Source: Saprospiraceae bacterium
GTDB lineage: Bacteria; Bacteroidota; Bacteroidia; Chitinophagales; Saprospiraceae
Assembly: GCA_013001595.1 (NCBI GenBank)
Contig: JABDMH010000130.1
Coordinates: 1 to 41,939 of the forward strand
DNA length: 41,939 nt
Reading direction: 5' to 3'
Part shown: in pieces, positions 9,000-16,958 of the stretch
Layout of the letters: each line of letters begins with the position of its first letter
Numbering within the stretch: the stretch's first letter is position 1
Notes under the pieces: generated by a model
Seen by the model: only the letters and a program-made list of their open reading frames with translations
Database searches by the model: none
Told to the model about the DNA's origin: nothing
Translations under genes and position numbers: made by a program

Positions 9000-9022
9000 T
9001 CCAGTGGACAGGGCATTAGTCG
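9000..9022. repeat. Possible degenerate half copy of the TAGTACTCTGTCCA-ended element
   Basis: CAGTGGACAGGGCATTAGT matches the right end of the 14926-15092 element (CAGTGGACAGAGTACTAGT) at 16 of 19 bases. No left arm is visible upstream, so this is a relic or chance. It sits just past the stop of the metallophosphatase gene. Confidence 0.35.
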
Positions 9023-9024
9023 CA

Positions 9025-11121
9025 CTATTCGCAACCGCTTGACAGGATGCTGAACTGTGCATTTGAGTTCACGTCTAGCAGGGGATCAATGATAACCTGA
9101 GGTGCAATCAAATGCACAACAGTTTGCCCTGTTACAACTACACTTCCATCAAGGTGTATACTTTCCGTTGCCTTGTAGGTATCTTCCAATGGTGAATCAT
9201 CACCATTGAGTTCGAGTGCACCTGGTATAGCCACTATGGGCGAGCCAACACACTGACATAATGCGTTGATGGAATCTTCTCTAGTGCACATATCCCCGTC
9301 ATCACAAGATGTACCTACAATACAATCTAATTCCTTTTCTATGGTAAAATGGTCCTCGACAGACGTATCTTCTCTTAAAAATTTGACCGAAAGCTCACCA
9401 CCATGTACTGTCAATATGCAGGATCCGAGTTCAGCAACGGCATAATACATCGCTTCATGATCCAGTGCTGCTGCCGTTTTCTTCCCAGAAGATCCACCTG
9501 TAATATATACTGCACCTTCTTGCTGGTCTCCAGATTTTTGATATGCGCCATCACTGGCAACTTGCCCATCTCCACCTCCATTTGATCCTACTGCATGAGT
9601 AGCAAGCTTGAAGGAATCAGAGGGACCATAATGATTGTTGATAAAATAGGATCGCTCATAAGAATGACTATGACCAGACAATACCAAATCCACACCATAT
9701 GATTCCAGCAATGGTAAGAAATTCTCCCGCATGTCTACCAGGGCACCTTCTTGATCAGAATCATGAGACCCCTTACTATAAGGAGGATGATGCCAAAAAG
9801 CCACAATCCAATCTGAGGTGGAATTTTGTAGATCAGCTTCACACCATAGATACATATCACCCCCAACATTTCGATCAGACTCATAGGAATCCAAACTGAT
9901 AAAATGCACATTGCCATGGTCGAATGAATAATACGCTTCTGTGCCTGATAACATACCTCCACATTCGCCCTGGGTGGGGAAGGTGAAAATATCGTAGTAG
10001 GGACCAGACTGATCGCTTGAATTTGCAGAATGTCCATCGTGATTACCTAGGCAAGACCACGAAACCGTATTCTTCAGTCTTTCCTCATACATATCCTCGA
10101 AGAGTGCCAGCTGATATTCTCCGTCGGTACCATTGGAATAGGCGTTATCACCTAAGAACAAAATCAAGTCCGTTTCTCCCAATCCGGCAAAATCATAATA
10201 TGCATCTCGGACAGCTCGAGCGTTATTGTTGCCTGTTCCACAATCACCCAAAATCCAAGCTTCCATAGGTGTTCTGCTGCCTGACAAGGGTGCACTCCGA
10301 AAGTACAAATCCTGAGATCCAGGCACCAAAACTTGGGTATTATTTGCTATTTCATAATAATACTTCTCACCTGCCTGCAAGTTTACAATTTCCAATTCAT
10401 GTTCTATTGTTGGTGAGCCGCTGGATGCAGTCAGATTCAACTGATCCAGATGATTTCCATAATTAATAACCGATTCCGTAGCATGGGCAGTCCGCCATTT
10501 GACAACGATGGATGTAGGTGATTGCTTTTGCAAATAAGGCCCACGTGTAAGATAAGTTGAGCCTTTCGGATATGCTGTTAGTTTACAATCAAAACTGATA
10601 TCTGAGCTGCCTGCGCTACGTTGATGAACCTCAACGGCGATTATATTCTCTCCATTCACTAATGATCTGGTGATGATTGTAGAGGCCATATCGTTGTCAG
10701 AACTACCTGATGAAGCAAATGTGCTATAGCTGATTTCGCCCCTTGGCATATTGACACGCCATACTTCACTGCCGTTTACATATACCACTGCACCGTCGTC
10801 ATAGATCAGGTTTAGGTAGATGTCACCATGTACTGAAGTATCTGCTACCGTGAAAATCTTACGAAAATATGCGGTAATTATGGTATCACCAATCTCGGTA
10901 GATTCGTCTCCATCACCATAACCCAATTGGGCATCACCCTGGGACCATAATAAATCACTGTAGGCTGAATCAACCCAGGTTTCGTTGCCTTGTGCACTGG
11001 GCTCATATCCTTGGTCGGCATATTTCCAATTGCTTCCGTATGGCACAAGTATAGATTGACCAGTCATCATATGAAAAGAGAAAAACAACACTGATAGAAA
11101 GATTGTAATCCGGTCAGTCAT
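9025..11121 (-). CDS. Secreted purple-acid-phosphatase-like metallophosphoesterase
   Basis: 698 residues with a signal peptide (ITIFLSVLFFSFHMMTGQS). Residues ~25-185 form a beta-rich jelly-roll-like module often seen on secreted Bacteroidota and Planctomycetes enzymes; ~190-278 is a fibronectin/PAP-N-type domain (RGPYLQKQSPTSIVVKW). The metallophosphatase domain holds all the metal motifs: GDCG (292-295), GDN (324-326), GNHD (359-362), WHHPP (443-447) and GHSHSYERS (483-491). C-terminal to it is a small Cys-rich module (CDDGDMCTREDS...CQC, ~606-624) and a final beta-module ending in GCE, resembling adhesive or surface-retention tails rather than a classic T9SS domain. It likely hydrolyses phosphate esters outside the cell. 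Its ATG overlaps the stop of the upstream TPR gene by 8 nt, so the two are translationally coupled. Confidence 0.88.
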   Translation of the reverse strand: MTDRITIFLSVLFFSFHMMTGQSILVPYGSNWKYADQGYEPSAQGNETWVDSAYSDLLWSQGDAQLGYGDGDESTEIGDTIITAYFRKIFTVADTSVHGDIYLNLIYDDGAVVYVNGSEVWRVNMPRGEISYSTFASSGSSDNDMASTIITRSLVNGENIIAVEVHQRSAGSSDISFDCKLTAYPKGSTYLTRGPYLQKQSPTSIVVKWRTAHATESVINYGNHLDQLNLTASSGSPTIEHELEIVNLQAGEKYYYEIANNTQVLVPGSQDLYFRSAPLSGSRTPMEAWILGDCGTGNNNARAVRDAYYDFAGLGETDLILFLGDNAYSNGTDGEYQLALFEDMYEERLKNTVSWSCLGNHDGHSANSSDQSGPYYDIFTFPTQGECGGMLSGTEAYYSFDHGNVHFISLDSYESDRNVGGDMYLWCEADLQNSTSDWIVAFWHHPPYSKGSHDSDQEGALVDMRENFLPLLESYGVDLVLSGHSHSYERSYFINNHYGPSDSFKLATHAVGSNGGGDGQVASDGAYQKSGDQQEGAVYITGGSSGKKTAAALDHEAMYYAVAELGSCILTVHGGELSVKFLREDTSVEDHFTIEKELDCIVGTSCDDGDMCTREDSINALCQCVGSPIVAIPGALELNGDDSPLEDTYKATESIHLDGSVVVTGQTVVHLIAPQVIIDPLLDVNSNAQFSILSSGCE

Positions 11122-11941
11122 CCTTAGCTAATTTGAACTTTATCCATTGTTCTTCAATTTGATGGACCAATCTCCTAATAATGGATCCTTTGCGGATATG
11201 GTCTGGCAGCTTCTCAATGCAATCGGTCGCCGCAACTAGATCAGCTTGTGCGGCTGGGTAGTTGTCTTGAGTGTAAAAAAGTAGAGCCCTTTCAAACAGT
11301 GCAAATTCTTTGCGCATACAGACCCTAATCAACTCCGTTTGCAGCTCAATGGCTAACTGATCATATTGGCCCATTTTATAATATAGAAGTAGTTGGGAAG
11401 AAAAAGCTGGCAGCAGGCCTAGCCGCGAGATCCCACATTTAAGGGTCTGAATCGCCATATCTAAATCTCCCTTCAACGAGTAGACCCTGGCCAAATCCAG
11501 GTAAACTGAGGGCCTTGTTCGCACGGAATGCTTAATCTGTAGCGAATATTGCTTGATGGCCCCTGTATATTCACGCTTAGCTACATGGCACATCGCCATC
11601 AGTCCAAGCGACTTGATATCTGTGGGCTCTAGGTCTAGACTAATGTCAAGGTAGTGTTTGCTTCTCCTGAATTTTTGCAGGTGGAAATATACCTTGCCTA
11701 GGCAATAATAGAGTCTTGCCGATGTGTAGCCAAGACGACGACATCTTTCAAAATCTCTCCTGGCGATGGTATACTCTTCATGCTGAAGTAAAAGTTCTCC
11801 TCGTTGTTGATATAACTCTAAATCTTGTGGCACCTGCTTAATCCGAGCAGATAATGCTTCAATACGGCCGTGAAGGTCGCCATGCGCCAAAGCCGACGGC
11901 ACAATAGAATATAAGAGTACTATAATACTGGCAAACCTCAT
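11114..11941 (-). CDS. Exported TPR-repeat protein
   Basis: 275 residues from the ATG at 11941, preferred because it opens a signal peptide (RFASIIVLLYSIVPSALAHG); the frame runs open 32 codons further upstream but that extension is not protein-like. TPR repeats fill most of the mature part (LYQQRGELLLQHEEYTIARRD, LYYCLGKVYFHLQKF, VYLDLARVYSLKGDLDMAI, RALLFYTQDNYPAAQADL), a scaffold for protein contact. The gene end ATGACTGA holds both its TGA and the ATG of the metallophosphatase gene, so the products are made together and may work together in the periplasm (inference). Confidence 0.8.
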   Translation of the reverse strand: MRFASIIVLLYSIVPSALAHGDLHGRIEALSARIKQVPQDLELYQQRGELLLQHEEYTIARRDFERCRRLGYTSARLYYCLGKVYFHLQKFRRSKHYLDISLDLEPTDIKSLGLMAMCHVAKREYTGAIKQYSLQIKHSVRTRPSVYLDLARVYSLKGDLDMAIQTLKCGISRLGLLPAFSSQLLLYYKMGQYDQLAIELQTELIRVCMRKEFALFERALLFYTQDNYPAAQADLVAATDCIEKLPDHIRKGSIIRRLVHQIEEQWIKFKLAKDD

Positions 11942-11996
11942 GTCTACAATTATCGCTTTGCAAAAATTTTGCCGAAAAATAACTATGTGAAAAATA

Positions 11997-12014
11997 GACT
12001 GAGCGCAGTCGAGA
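11997..12014. repeat. Short GACTG-AGCG-CAGTC hairpin repeat
   Basis: A 5-bp perfect stem with loop AGCG, followed by GAGA. Its sequence resembles the short ACTGAGCGnAGTCGA palindromes scattered between genes in many Bacteroidota genomes (recollection, not searched). A related but diverged string (TTGAGCGCACTCCGAA) occurs at about 29762-29777. Confidence 0.4.
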
Positions 12015-12138
12015 AGGTGGGTGATCAACCAAATCAAAAATACGAAAAAGCCAGCTCACATATTTAGACGCTAGAGAAGAACCGTACTTCTGTCTCGCTT
12101 TTTCCTATTTTACACTGTAGCCATTGAAGAACACATTA

Positions 12139-13104
12139 ATGAAAATATTATACTTCCTGGTCCTCACTCTGACACACTACTGTTTTTTGGAAGCACAAGT
12201 GAAGCGCACTCAGATCGAAGTACGTACGGAGGTGGAATTAACTCCTGATCACTTCCCCCAAGCGGATGTGCCAAAAGGAAAGCTCAAAGGTCCATTCAGT
12301 TTCCATAGCAAAATAATAGCCGGGACAGTACGGCAGTATTGGATATTTGTACCAGCACAATATGATGCTTCCAAGCCGGCAAGTGTTTTGGTATTCCAGG
12401 ATGGCAACCGAGCGACAATCCCTGGAGGTTCCATTCGTGCACCCCAGGTCTTGGAGAACCTCATTGCCAAGGGAGATATTCCCGTCACCATCGGAATATT
12501 CATTACACCAGGCAACCGTTCGGACGTTTACCCTGACAGCCTTGGCCCCAGGAATCCAAACAATCGGGCAAATGAGTATGACGCTATGAGTGACCGCTAC
12601 GCCAGATTTATTGTGGAAGAAATGTTACCGGAAGTTGCCAAAGACTATAATCTCACTGATGATCCTGAACAACGTGCCATCGGAGGAAGCAGTAGCGGAG
12701 CCATAGCTGCATTCACTGTGGCCTGGCACAGACCAGATATGTTTCGAAAGGTCTATAGTGGCATTGGTAGCTATGTGTCAATTGGTTTTCGCCCAGATGA
12801 AACGCCAATCAAATTGGGTGGACAGGATTATCCAGCATTAATACGTAGGGAACCGATTAGACCACTAAGAATATACCTACAGGATGGCATCAATGACTTA
12901 AGTAATCACTGGGGAAATTGGTTCCTGGCTAATCAACAAATGCTGTCAGCCATGCAATATGCCAACTCAGTTGCTGAGAAAAGCGGAAGCAATTCCAACC
13001 GATACGAAGTGATGCCTGTATGGACAGATGGCAAGCATAGTGATAAACATCCTGGTGCGTTGTTGCCTGAAGGCTTGAGGTGGCTCTGGGCTGAAAGTAA
13101 ATAA
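12139..13104 (+). CDS. Secreted alpha/beta-hydrolase esterase (Esterase D/Fes type)
   Basis: 321 residues from the ATG at 12139, which opens a signal peptide (KILYFLVLTLTHYCFLEAQ); a TTG five codons upstream is an alternative. The core has VFVPAQYD-like entry (FVPAQYD), VLVFQDGNR, GIFITPG and the nucleophile elbow AIGGSSSGAIAA with the catalytic Ser in GSSSG; late residues WTDGKHSDKHP supply the probable His. This is the putative esterase family (feruloyl and acetyl esterases, Fes-like enterobactin esterases). Bacteroidota homologues are usually placed in carbohydrate-degradation contexts. It is followed by a small membrane protein gene 35 nt later. Exact substrate is unknown. Confidence 0.85.
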   Translation: MKILYFLVLTLTHYCFLEAQVKRTQIEVRTEVELTPDHFPQADVPKGKLKGPFSFHSKIIAGTVRQYWIFVPAQYDASKPASVLVFQDGNRATIPGGSIRAPQVLENLIAKGDIPVTIGIFITPGNRSDVYPDSLGPRNPNNRANEYDAMSDRYARFIVEEMLPEVAKDYNLTDDPEQRAIGGSSSGAIAAFTVAWHRPDMFRKVYSGIGSYVSIGFRPDETPIKLGGQDYPALIRREPIRPLRIYLQDGINDLSNHWGNWFLANQQMLSAMQYANSVAEKSGSNSNRYEVMPVWTDGKHSDKHPGALLPEGLRWLWAESK

Positions 13105-13139
13105 AACATATTAGAAGGTATTAGAAATTTACTTCTTGG

Positions 13140-13508
13140 ATGAATACTTCTGCGACTAGTCTAAAGGCCTTTGGCATCTACTTGATCCTCATTCCAGGTC
13201 TCGGACTTATGCTCATTCCAGAATTTATTCTTGACTTGTTTAGCTTACATCATGGCAATTCATTTTGGCTAGCTAGAATGCTAGGGCTCCTGGCATTTAT
13301 CGTGGGTGTTTATTATACTATTGCTGCGCGGCACAAACTTAGGGAGCTATATATACCGTCTGTAATACTGAGATACTTTGCCGCTTTCTTTATGGGTGTT
13401 TTATGGTTAACTGGAGAAGTTGAAGTGATGATCTTACTATTTGCTGTTATAGATGTTTGCGGAGCCACCTGGACGCTAATGACGCTCCGTCATCGAATGG
13501 ACACCTAG
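13140..13508 (+). CDS. Small four-helix membrane protein
   Basis: 122 residues, four hydrophobic segments (~8-30, 43-60, 72-90, 93-113), almost no soluble part. Segment motifs such as LIPGLGLMLIPEFILDLF and the even helix spacing resemble small DoxX-like or DUF-type membrane proteins, but I do not recognise a specific family. It follows the esterase gene by 35 nt on the same strand and may share its transcript. Start is the ATG at 13140. Confidence 0.7.
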   Translation: MNTSATSLKAFGIYLILIPGLGLMLIPEFILDLFSLHHGNSFWLARMLGLLAFIVGVYYTIAARHKLRELYIPSVILRYFAAFFMGVLWLTGEVEVMILLFAVIDVCGATWTLMTLRHRMDT

Positions 13509-13592
13509 AATTCAATGTGCCAATTGCAAAAACCAAAAGATCACTACATTTAAGTATGTTCTGAACATTTAGGATTTAATTACAACAAAGTC

Positions 13593-14879
13593 ATGAATAA
13601 CAATCGACGGAAACTATTAAAGGCAGGAGCTCTTTCAGGAGCAATGGCATTTATCCCCGGATTAGATCTAAAACGTCAAAATGGTCGAGTCACAGATTAT
13701 GCGACTCTTGATGCAGCCCGCAAGCGACCGGTTTTGAGAAAGGACTTTTTCCCAGAACCAATTATTATTGAAACACTGGAATTACTTAGAGACAGAAAGA
13801 ATACCATTTGTAGGGTTCGATCGAAGGATGGTGTAGAAGGGGTTGCCATCGGTCATCCATTCATAGCACAGACTAGTTATCCTATGTTTAACAATCTTTT
13901 GCGGGAACGCTTTATCGGAAAAGATGCACGCGATCTAGACCTCTTGATTTTCAATGCTGCGGAACGCAGTGTCAAAAGACAAGGCATACCGCTATGTGTT
14001 CAAATTGCCGTGATCGAATTTGCCATTCTTGATATGTTAGGAATCATCGCCGATAAGCCTGCAGGAGAACTCATCGGTGAAATACAGAATCGAGAAGTCT
14101 CCATTTATTTAGGGCATCATCTCTCAGCGCTGCGCAACCGTGAACCAGAAGAATCCTTGCAGCTGATGTATGAAGATTACATCAAAACGAGCGCCAAAGC
14201 GATAAAACTCCGTGCCGGCAGGGGTGACAATCTTGCCAGCGATATTGATAATGCACCCGGTCGGACAGAGAAGTTAATCAAAATGGCAAGGGAAAAATTT
14301 GGGGATGAGATGAATTTGATGATCGATGGAAATGGATCATATTCGGTAGCCGAAGCCATTCGAATTGGAAAAATACTCGAAGACTATAATTACTATTTCT
14401 ATGAAGAACCGGTGCCCTGGGATTGGTACGAAGAACAAAAGCAGGTTGAGCAAGCACTCAACATACCCATGGCTGGTGGAGAGGAAGAATTTGGCATGCA
14501 TGCCTTTCGGTATCTAATCGGCAATGAGGTATTTCAGATACTGCAACCAGACCTCTTTTACTTTGGTGGAATGATCAGGACTATGCAAGTCGCCCGCATG
14601 GTGGAGGCTTCCGGGCTACAAATTACACCTCATATTTCTGGTGGAGGGTTGGGATTCGTATATATGCTACAAATGGTATCCGCATGCCCTGCCGCAGCAG
14701 AGTTCCACGAATTCAAGATGTTTCAGACCAAAGATGCCAATGGAACACCAGTGCCCATCGAAAGCAAGGCCGAACCCTTTGAAAGCATTGACGGCGTAAT
14801 CACGGTTCCTTCGGGAGCAGGATTGGGTATTCGTATTGATCCGGCATATATCAAGACTCATGAATTGGTGAACGATTAA
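13593..14879 (+). CDS. Mandelate racemase/muconate lactonizing enzyme family protein with Tat signal
   Basis: 428 residues. The N-terminus NNNRRKLLKAGALSGAMAF is a Tat signal, so the enzyme works outside the cytoplasm. The enolase-superfamily barrel shows the KxxK-type segment (K202/K205, KAIKLRAGRG), metal ligands D245 (MIDGNGSY), E271 (YEEPVP) and E297 (GGEEEF), and a probable catalytic His347 (ITPHISGGG). Members abstract a proton next to a carboxylate, in sugar-acid dehydration or racemisation. Here the likely substrate is a sugar acid, fitting the PQQ sugar oxidation genes in the window (inference). It stands alone, 84 nt after the membrane protein gene, with a long non-coding region after it. 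Confidence 0.88.
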   Translation: MNNNRRKLLKAGALSGAMAFIPGLDLKRQNGRVTDYATLDAARKRPVLRKDFFPEPIIIETLELLRDRKNTICRVRSKDGVEGVAIGHPFIAQTSYPMFNNLLRERFIGKDARDLDLLIFNAAERSVKRQGIPLCVQIAVIEFAILDMLGIIADKPAGELIGEIQNREVSIYLGHHLSALRNREPEESLQLMYEDYIKTSAKAIKLRAGRGDNLASDIDNAPGRTEKLIKMAREKFGDEMNLMIDGNGSYSVAEAIRIGKILEDYNYYFYEEPVPWDWYEEQKQVEQALNIPMAGGEEEFGMHAFRYLIGNEVFQILQPDLFYFGGMIRTMQVARMVEASGLQITPHISGGGLGFVYMLQMVSACPAAAEFHEFKMFQTKDANGTPVPIESKAEPFESIDGVITVPSGAGLGIRIDPAYIKTHELVND

Positions 14880-15440
14880 TGATGAGACATTTCTAATGAA
14901 ACTGATCAATTTCGTAAGGACCAAGCTAGTACTCTGTCCAGTGAGATTTTGTAGATAATTCTAAGATGATCTTGGCCTAAGACAAGGCATCAAAACGTAG
15001 GCAGGGCTGTAGTCCTGGCGAGGATTTGTAACGCAGTATGAGGCCAAGAGGGCTTAGAATTATTGCTAATATTTCAGTGGACAGAGTACTAGTGATCAAG
15101 CACAACTTTGAATACTAAAAAGATCATTTGCGTAGCATTGAAATTCACAGTTGTACTTAGACTACGGATGCTTCCAGCATTGGTTTCCTAATTGAGTCCA
15201 TATTTTCCATTGAAGTCACAGTTGATCCGAAATTAACTCACATAAAGCCATCTGGATGCCCTAGGGGTCGCTGACTAGGCTTAGACACTTTTAGCAGGAC
15301 CAAATTTCTGTCATAGATCACTAATCTGCTATCACAATCCTGCATGTGATGAAGTACACACAACCAATTATCCAAATCACTGTTAAAAGAAGACATGGTG
15401 GTAAGTTTTACAAATCCTAATTTAATCTTAATTACTCATT
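14880..15440. other. Intergenic region, 561 nt, holding an inverted-repeat element
   Basis: The inverted-repeat element occupies 14926-15092. The remaining ~350 nt ahead of dps has no credible ORF; it must hold the dps promoter, but no clear TTTG/TAnnTTTG pair was found. Confidence 0.6.
14926..15092. mobile_element. MITE/REP-like inverted-repeat element, copy 1
   Basis: The outer 40 bases at each end (14926-14965 and 15053-15092) are inverted repeats matching at 33 of 40 positions; the first 15 (CTAGTACTCTGTCCA) and the block TAATTCTAAG are exact. A second inner pair CTTGGCCT (14971-14978) / AGGCCAAG (15041-15048) continues the stem, and the centre has a further small hairpin (CAGGGCT/AGTCCTG). 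No ORF is inside. The 167-bp size, palindromic form and intergenic site fit a non-autonomous miniature transposon or a large REP-type element. It shares its ends and the internal 12-mer GGCATCAAAACG (14986-14997) with the 25044-25245 element. Confidence 0.75.
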
Positions 15441-15917
15441 ATGAAAAACCTAAATAGTATTGGTCTCGACACAGCAAAGAGTAAGGAGCTTGCTGACTTG
15501 TTGAATGACCTTCTCGCAGATTATTCGATATTTTACCAAAATGCTCGTGGATACCATTGGAACATCCAAGGAGATAAATTTTTTGAGTTGCACTTAAAAT
15601 TCGAAGAATTGTACAATGACTTATTTGTGAAGATAGATGAAATCGCCGAGCGAATTCTCACCTTGGGGCAAAGTCCCAGGCATAAATTTTCAGACTATTT
15701 CAAACAAACGGTGATCACGGAAAGTGATGAGGTCACCAATGGTTCGAAGGCAATTGAAGAGATCTTATCTGCCTTCCAGGCATTGCTGACCAAGCAACGA
15801 CACATTTTGGATCTCTCCGCTGAAATCAATGATGAGGGTACCAATGCCCAAATGAGTGACTATATACGAGAACAGGAAAAACTGGTATGGATGTATTCAG
15901 CATATCTTAGTAAGTAG
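15441..15917 (+). CDS. dps: Dps family DNA-binding ferritin-like protein
   Basis: 158 residues, the normal Dps length. Dps forms a 12-subunit shell that oxidises and stores iron with peroxide and shields DNA under stress. The ferroxidase residues H39, H51, D66 and E70 fall at exactly the spacing of E. coli Dps H51, H63, D78 and E82 (YHWNIQG ... FELH ... IDEIAERI). The N-terminal tail is short with few lysines, so DNA binding may be weak. It is the first of three genes on this strand (DUF4174 follows after 14 nt). Confidence 0.93.
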   Translation: MKNLNSIGLDTAKSKELADLLNDLLADYSIFYQNARGYHWNIQGDKFFELHLKFEELYNDLFVKIDEIAERILTLGQSPRHKFSDYFKQTVITESDEVTNGSKAIEEILSAFQALLTKQRHILDLSAEINDEGTNAQMSDYIREQEKLVWMYSAYLSK

Positions 15918-15931
15918 CTTTTAATCACATT

Positions 15932-16366
15932 ATGATTCGCATACTATTCTTAGCAATAATTTCAATGTCTTTGCAAACTACCAAAGGTCAAAATCTAGAT
16001 TCCTTCCGTTGGCAGAACAGGATAATACTCTTGGTCGCAAACGAACCGGGGTCTGAAGCCTATGCCTCACAACTCCTTGAGCTAAGGTCTGATTTAGACG
16101 GTCTGAAAGAGCGCAAAATCATCGTCTTTCGAGTAGAACAAGAGAGATACAGTCGTGGTTTGCAAGGTGATCATTGGTTAAAGAGAGAAAAGGAATTCTC
16201 AGATCTTGGCTCAACAGATCACGAGTTCCAATGCATTCTTATTGGTTTGGATGGTGGTGTTAAATTACAAGAAACATCCGTCGTCGCTTTGAAGGACTTA
16301 TTTGCACTAATCGATAGAATGCCCATGCGTAGAAGAGAAATCATGGAGAAAGCTAAGCTGAAATAA
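15932..16366 (+). CDS. DUF4174 domain-containing secreted protein
   Basis: 144 residues with a signal peptide (IRILFLAIISMSLQTTKG). Family signatures are the LDSFRWQNRIILL entry and the end GLDGGVKLQE ... LFALIDRMPMRRREIMEKAK. The fold resembles a thioredoxin-like module without the CxxC, function unknown. Families of this type often lie near oxidative stress genes. Here it is 14 nt after dps and before the CIA30 gene, which supports a shared stress role (inference). Confidence 0.85.
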   Translation: MIRILFLAIISMSLQTTKGQNLDSFRWQNRIILLVANEPGSEAYASQLLELRSDLDGLKERKIIVFRVEQERYSRGLQGDHWLKREKEFSDLGSTDHEFQCILIGLDGGVKLQETSVVALKDLFALIDRMPMRRREIMEKAKLK

Positions 16367-16418
16367 ATTGTGAAGTAACCAATGGCGATACACGCTCGCC
16401 CATCTTAACATAATACTC

Positions 16419-16931
16419 ATGAATAACTTTGTTATGATTTTAGCTCATTTCATATACAGCTTTACAATTGATTCTGACATCAATAGTTGGAGAATTATCA
16501 ATGATGGAGTCATGGGTGGATTGTCTCAAAGCTCAATCAATGTCAATGCTGATGGAAATGGTGTTTTTCAAGGTTCCGTATCGCTAGCAAATAATGGAGG
16601 TTTCGCATCTGTGCGCTATCGTGATGGACTACAGAAAATCGGCGAGGCGACCAGTGTCAAAATTAGGCTCAAAGGTGATGGAAAAAAATATCAGTTTCGA
16701 ATTAAAGAAACCCTTGGACAAGCACATTCGTATGTTTATATATTCGACACCTCAGGAGCATGGCAAGAAATTAAAATCCCCTTGCTGGATATGTACCCAG
16801 CCTTTCGAGGCCGGAAATTAAATTACCCTCCATTTGATAGTGAACATATCGAAGAAATGGCTTTTCTCATCTCGAATAAAAAGGAGGAAAAATTTCGATT
16901 AGAAATCGCGGAGATCAGATTCGAAAAATAA
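16419..16931 (+). CDS. CIA30 (complex I intermediate-associated) family protein
   Basis: 170 residues. The motif WRIINDGVMGGLSQS and the segments GGFASVRY, IRLKGDGKKYQFRI and EEMAFLISNKKEEKFRLEI are the CIA30/NDUFAF1 beta-sandwich (galactose-binding-like fold). Bacterial members are not linked with complex I assembly in any proven way. A short hydrophobic start (NNFVMILAHFIYSFTI) could be an uncleaved or weak signal. The gene is third after dps and DUF4174, 52 nt on, and converges with the LOV-phosphatase gene 27 nt later. Confidence 0.85.
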   Translation: MNNFVMILAHFIYSFTIDSDINSWRIINDGVMGGLSQSSINVNADGNGVFQGSVSLANNGGFASVRYRDGLQKIGEATSVKIRLKGDGKKYQFRIKETLGQAHSYVYIFDTSGAWQEIKIPLLDMYPAFRGRKLNYPPFDSEHIEEMAFLISNKKEEKFRLEIAEIRFEK

Positions 16932-16958
16932 ATGAGATTCACATAATTCATACATTCG

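Noticed and set aside
15332-15349. TCACA-N8-TGTGA palindrome before dps as a CRP-type site
   Set aside because: CRP sites have TGTGA first and TCACA second with a 6-nt spacer; here the order and the spacer are wrong.
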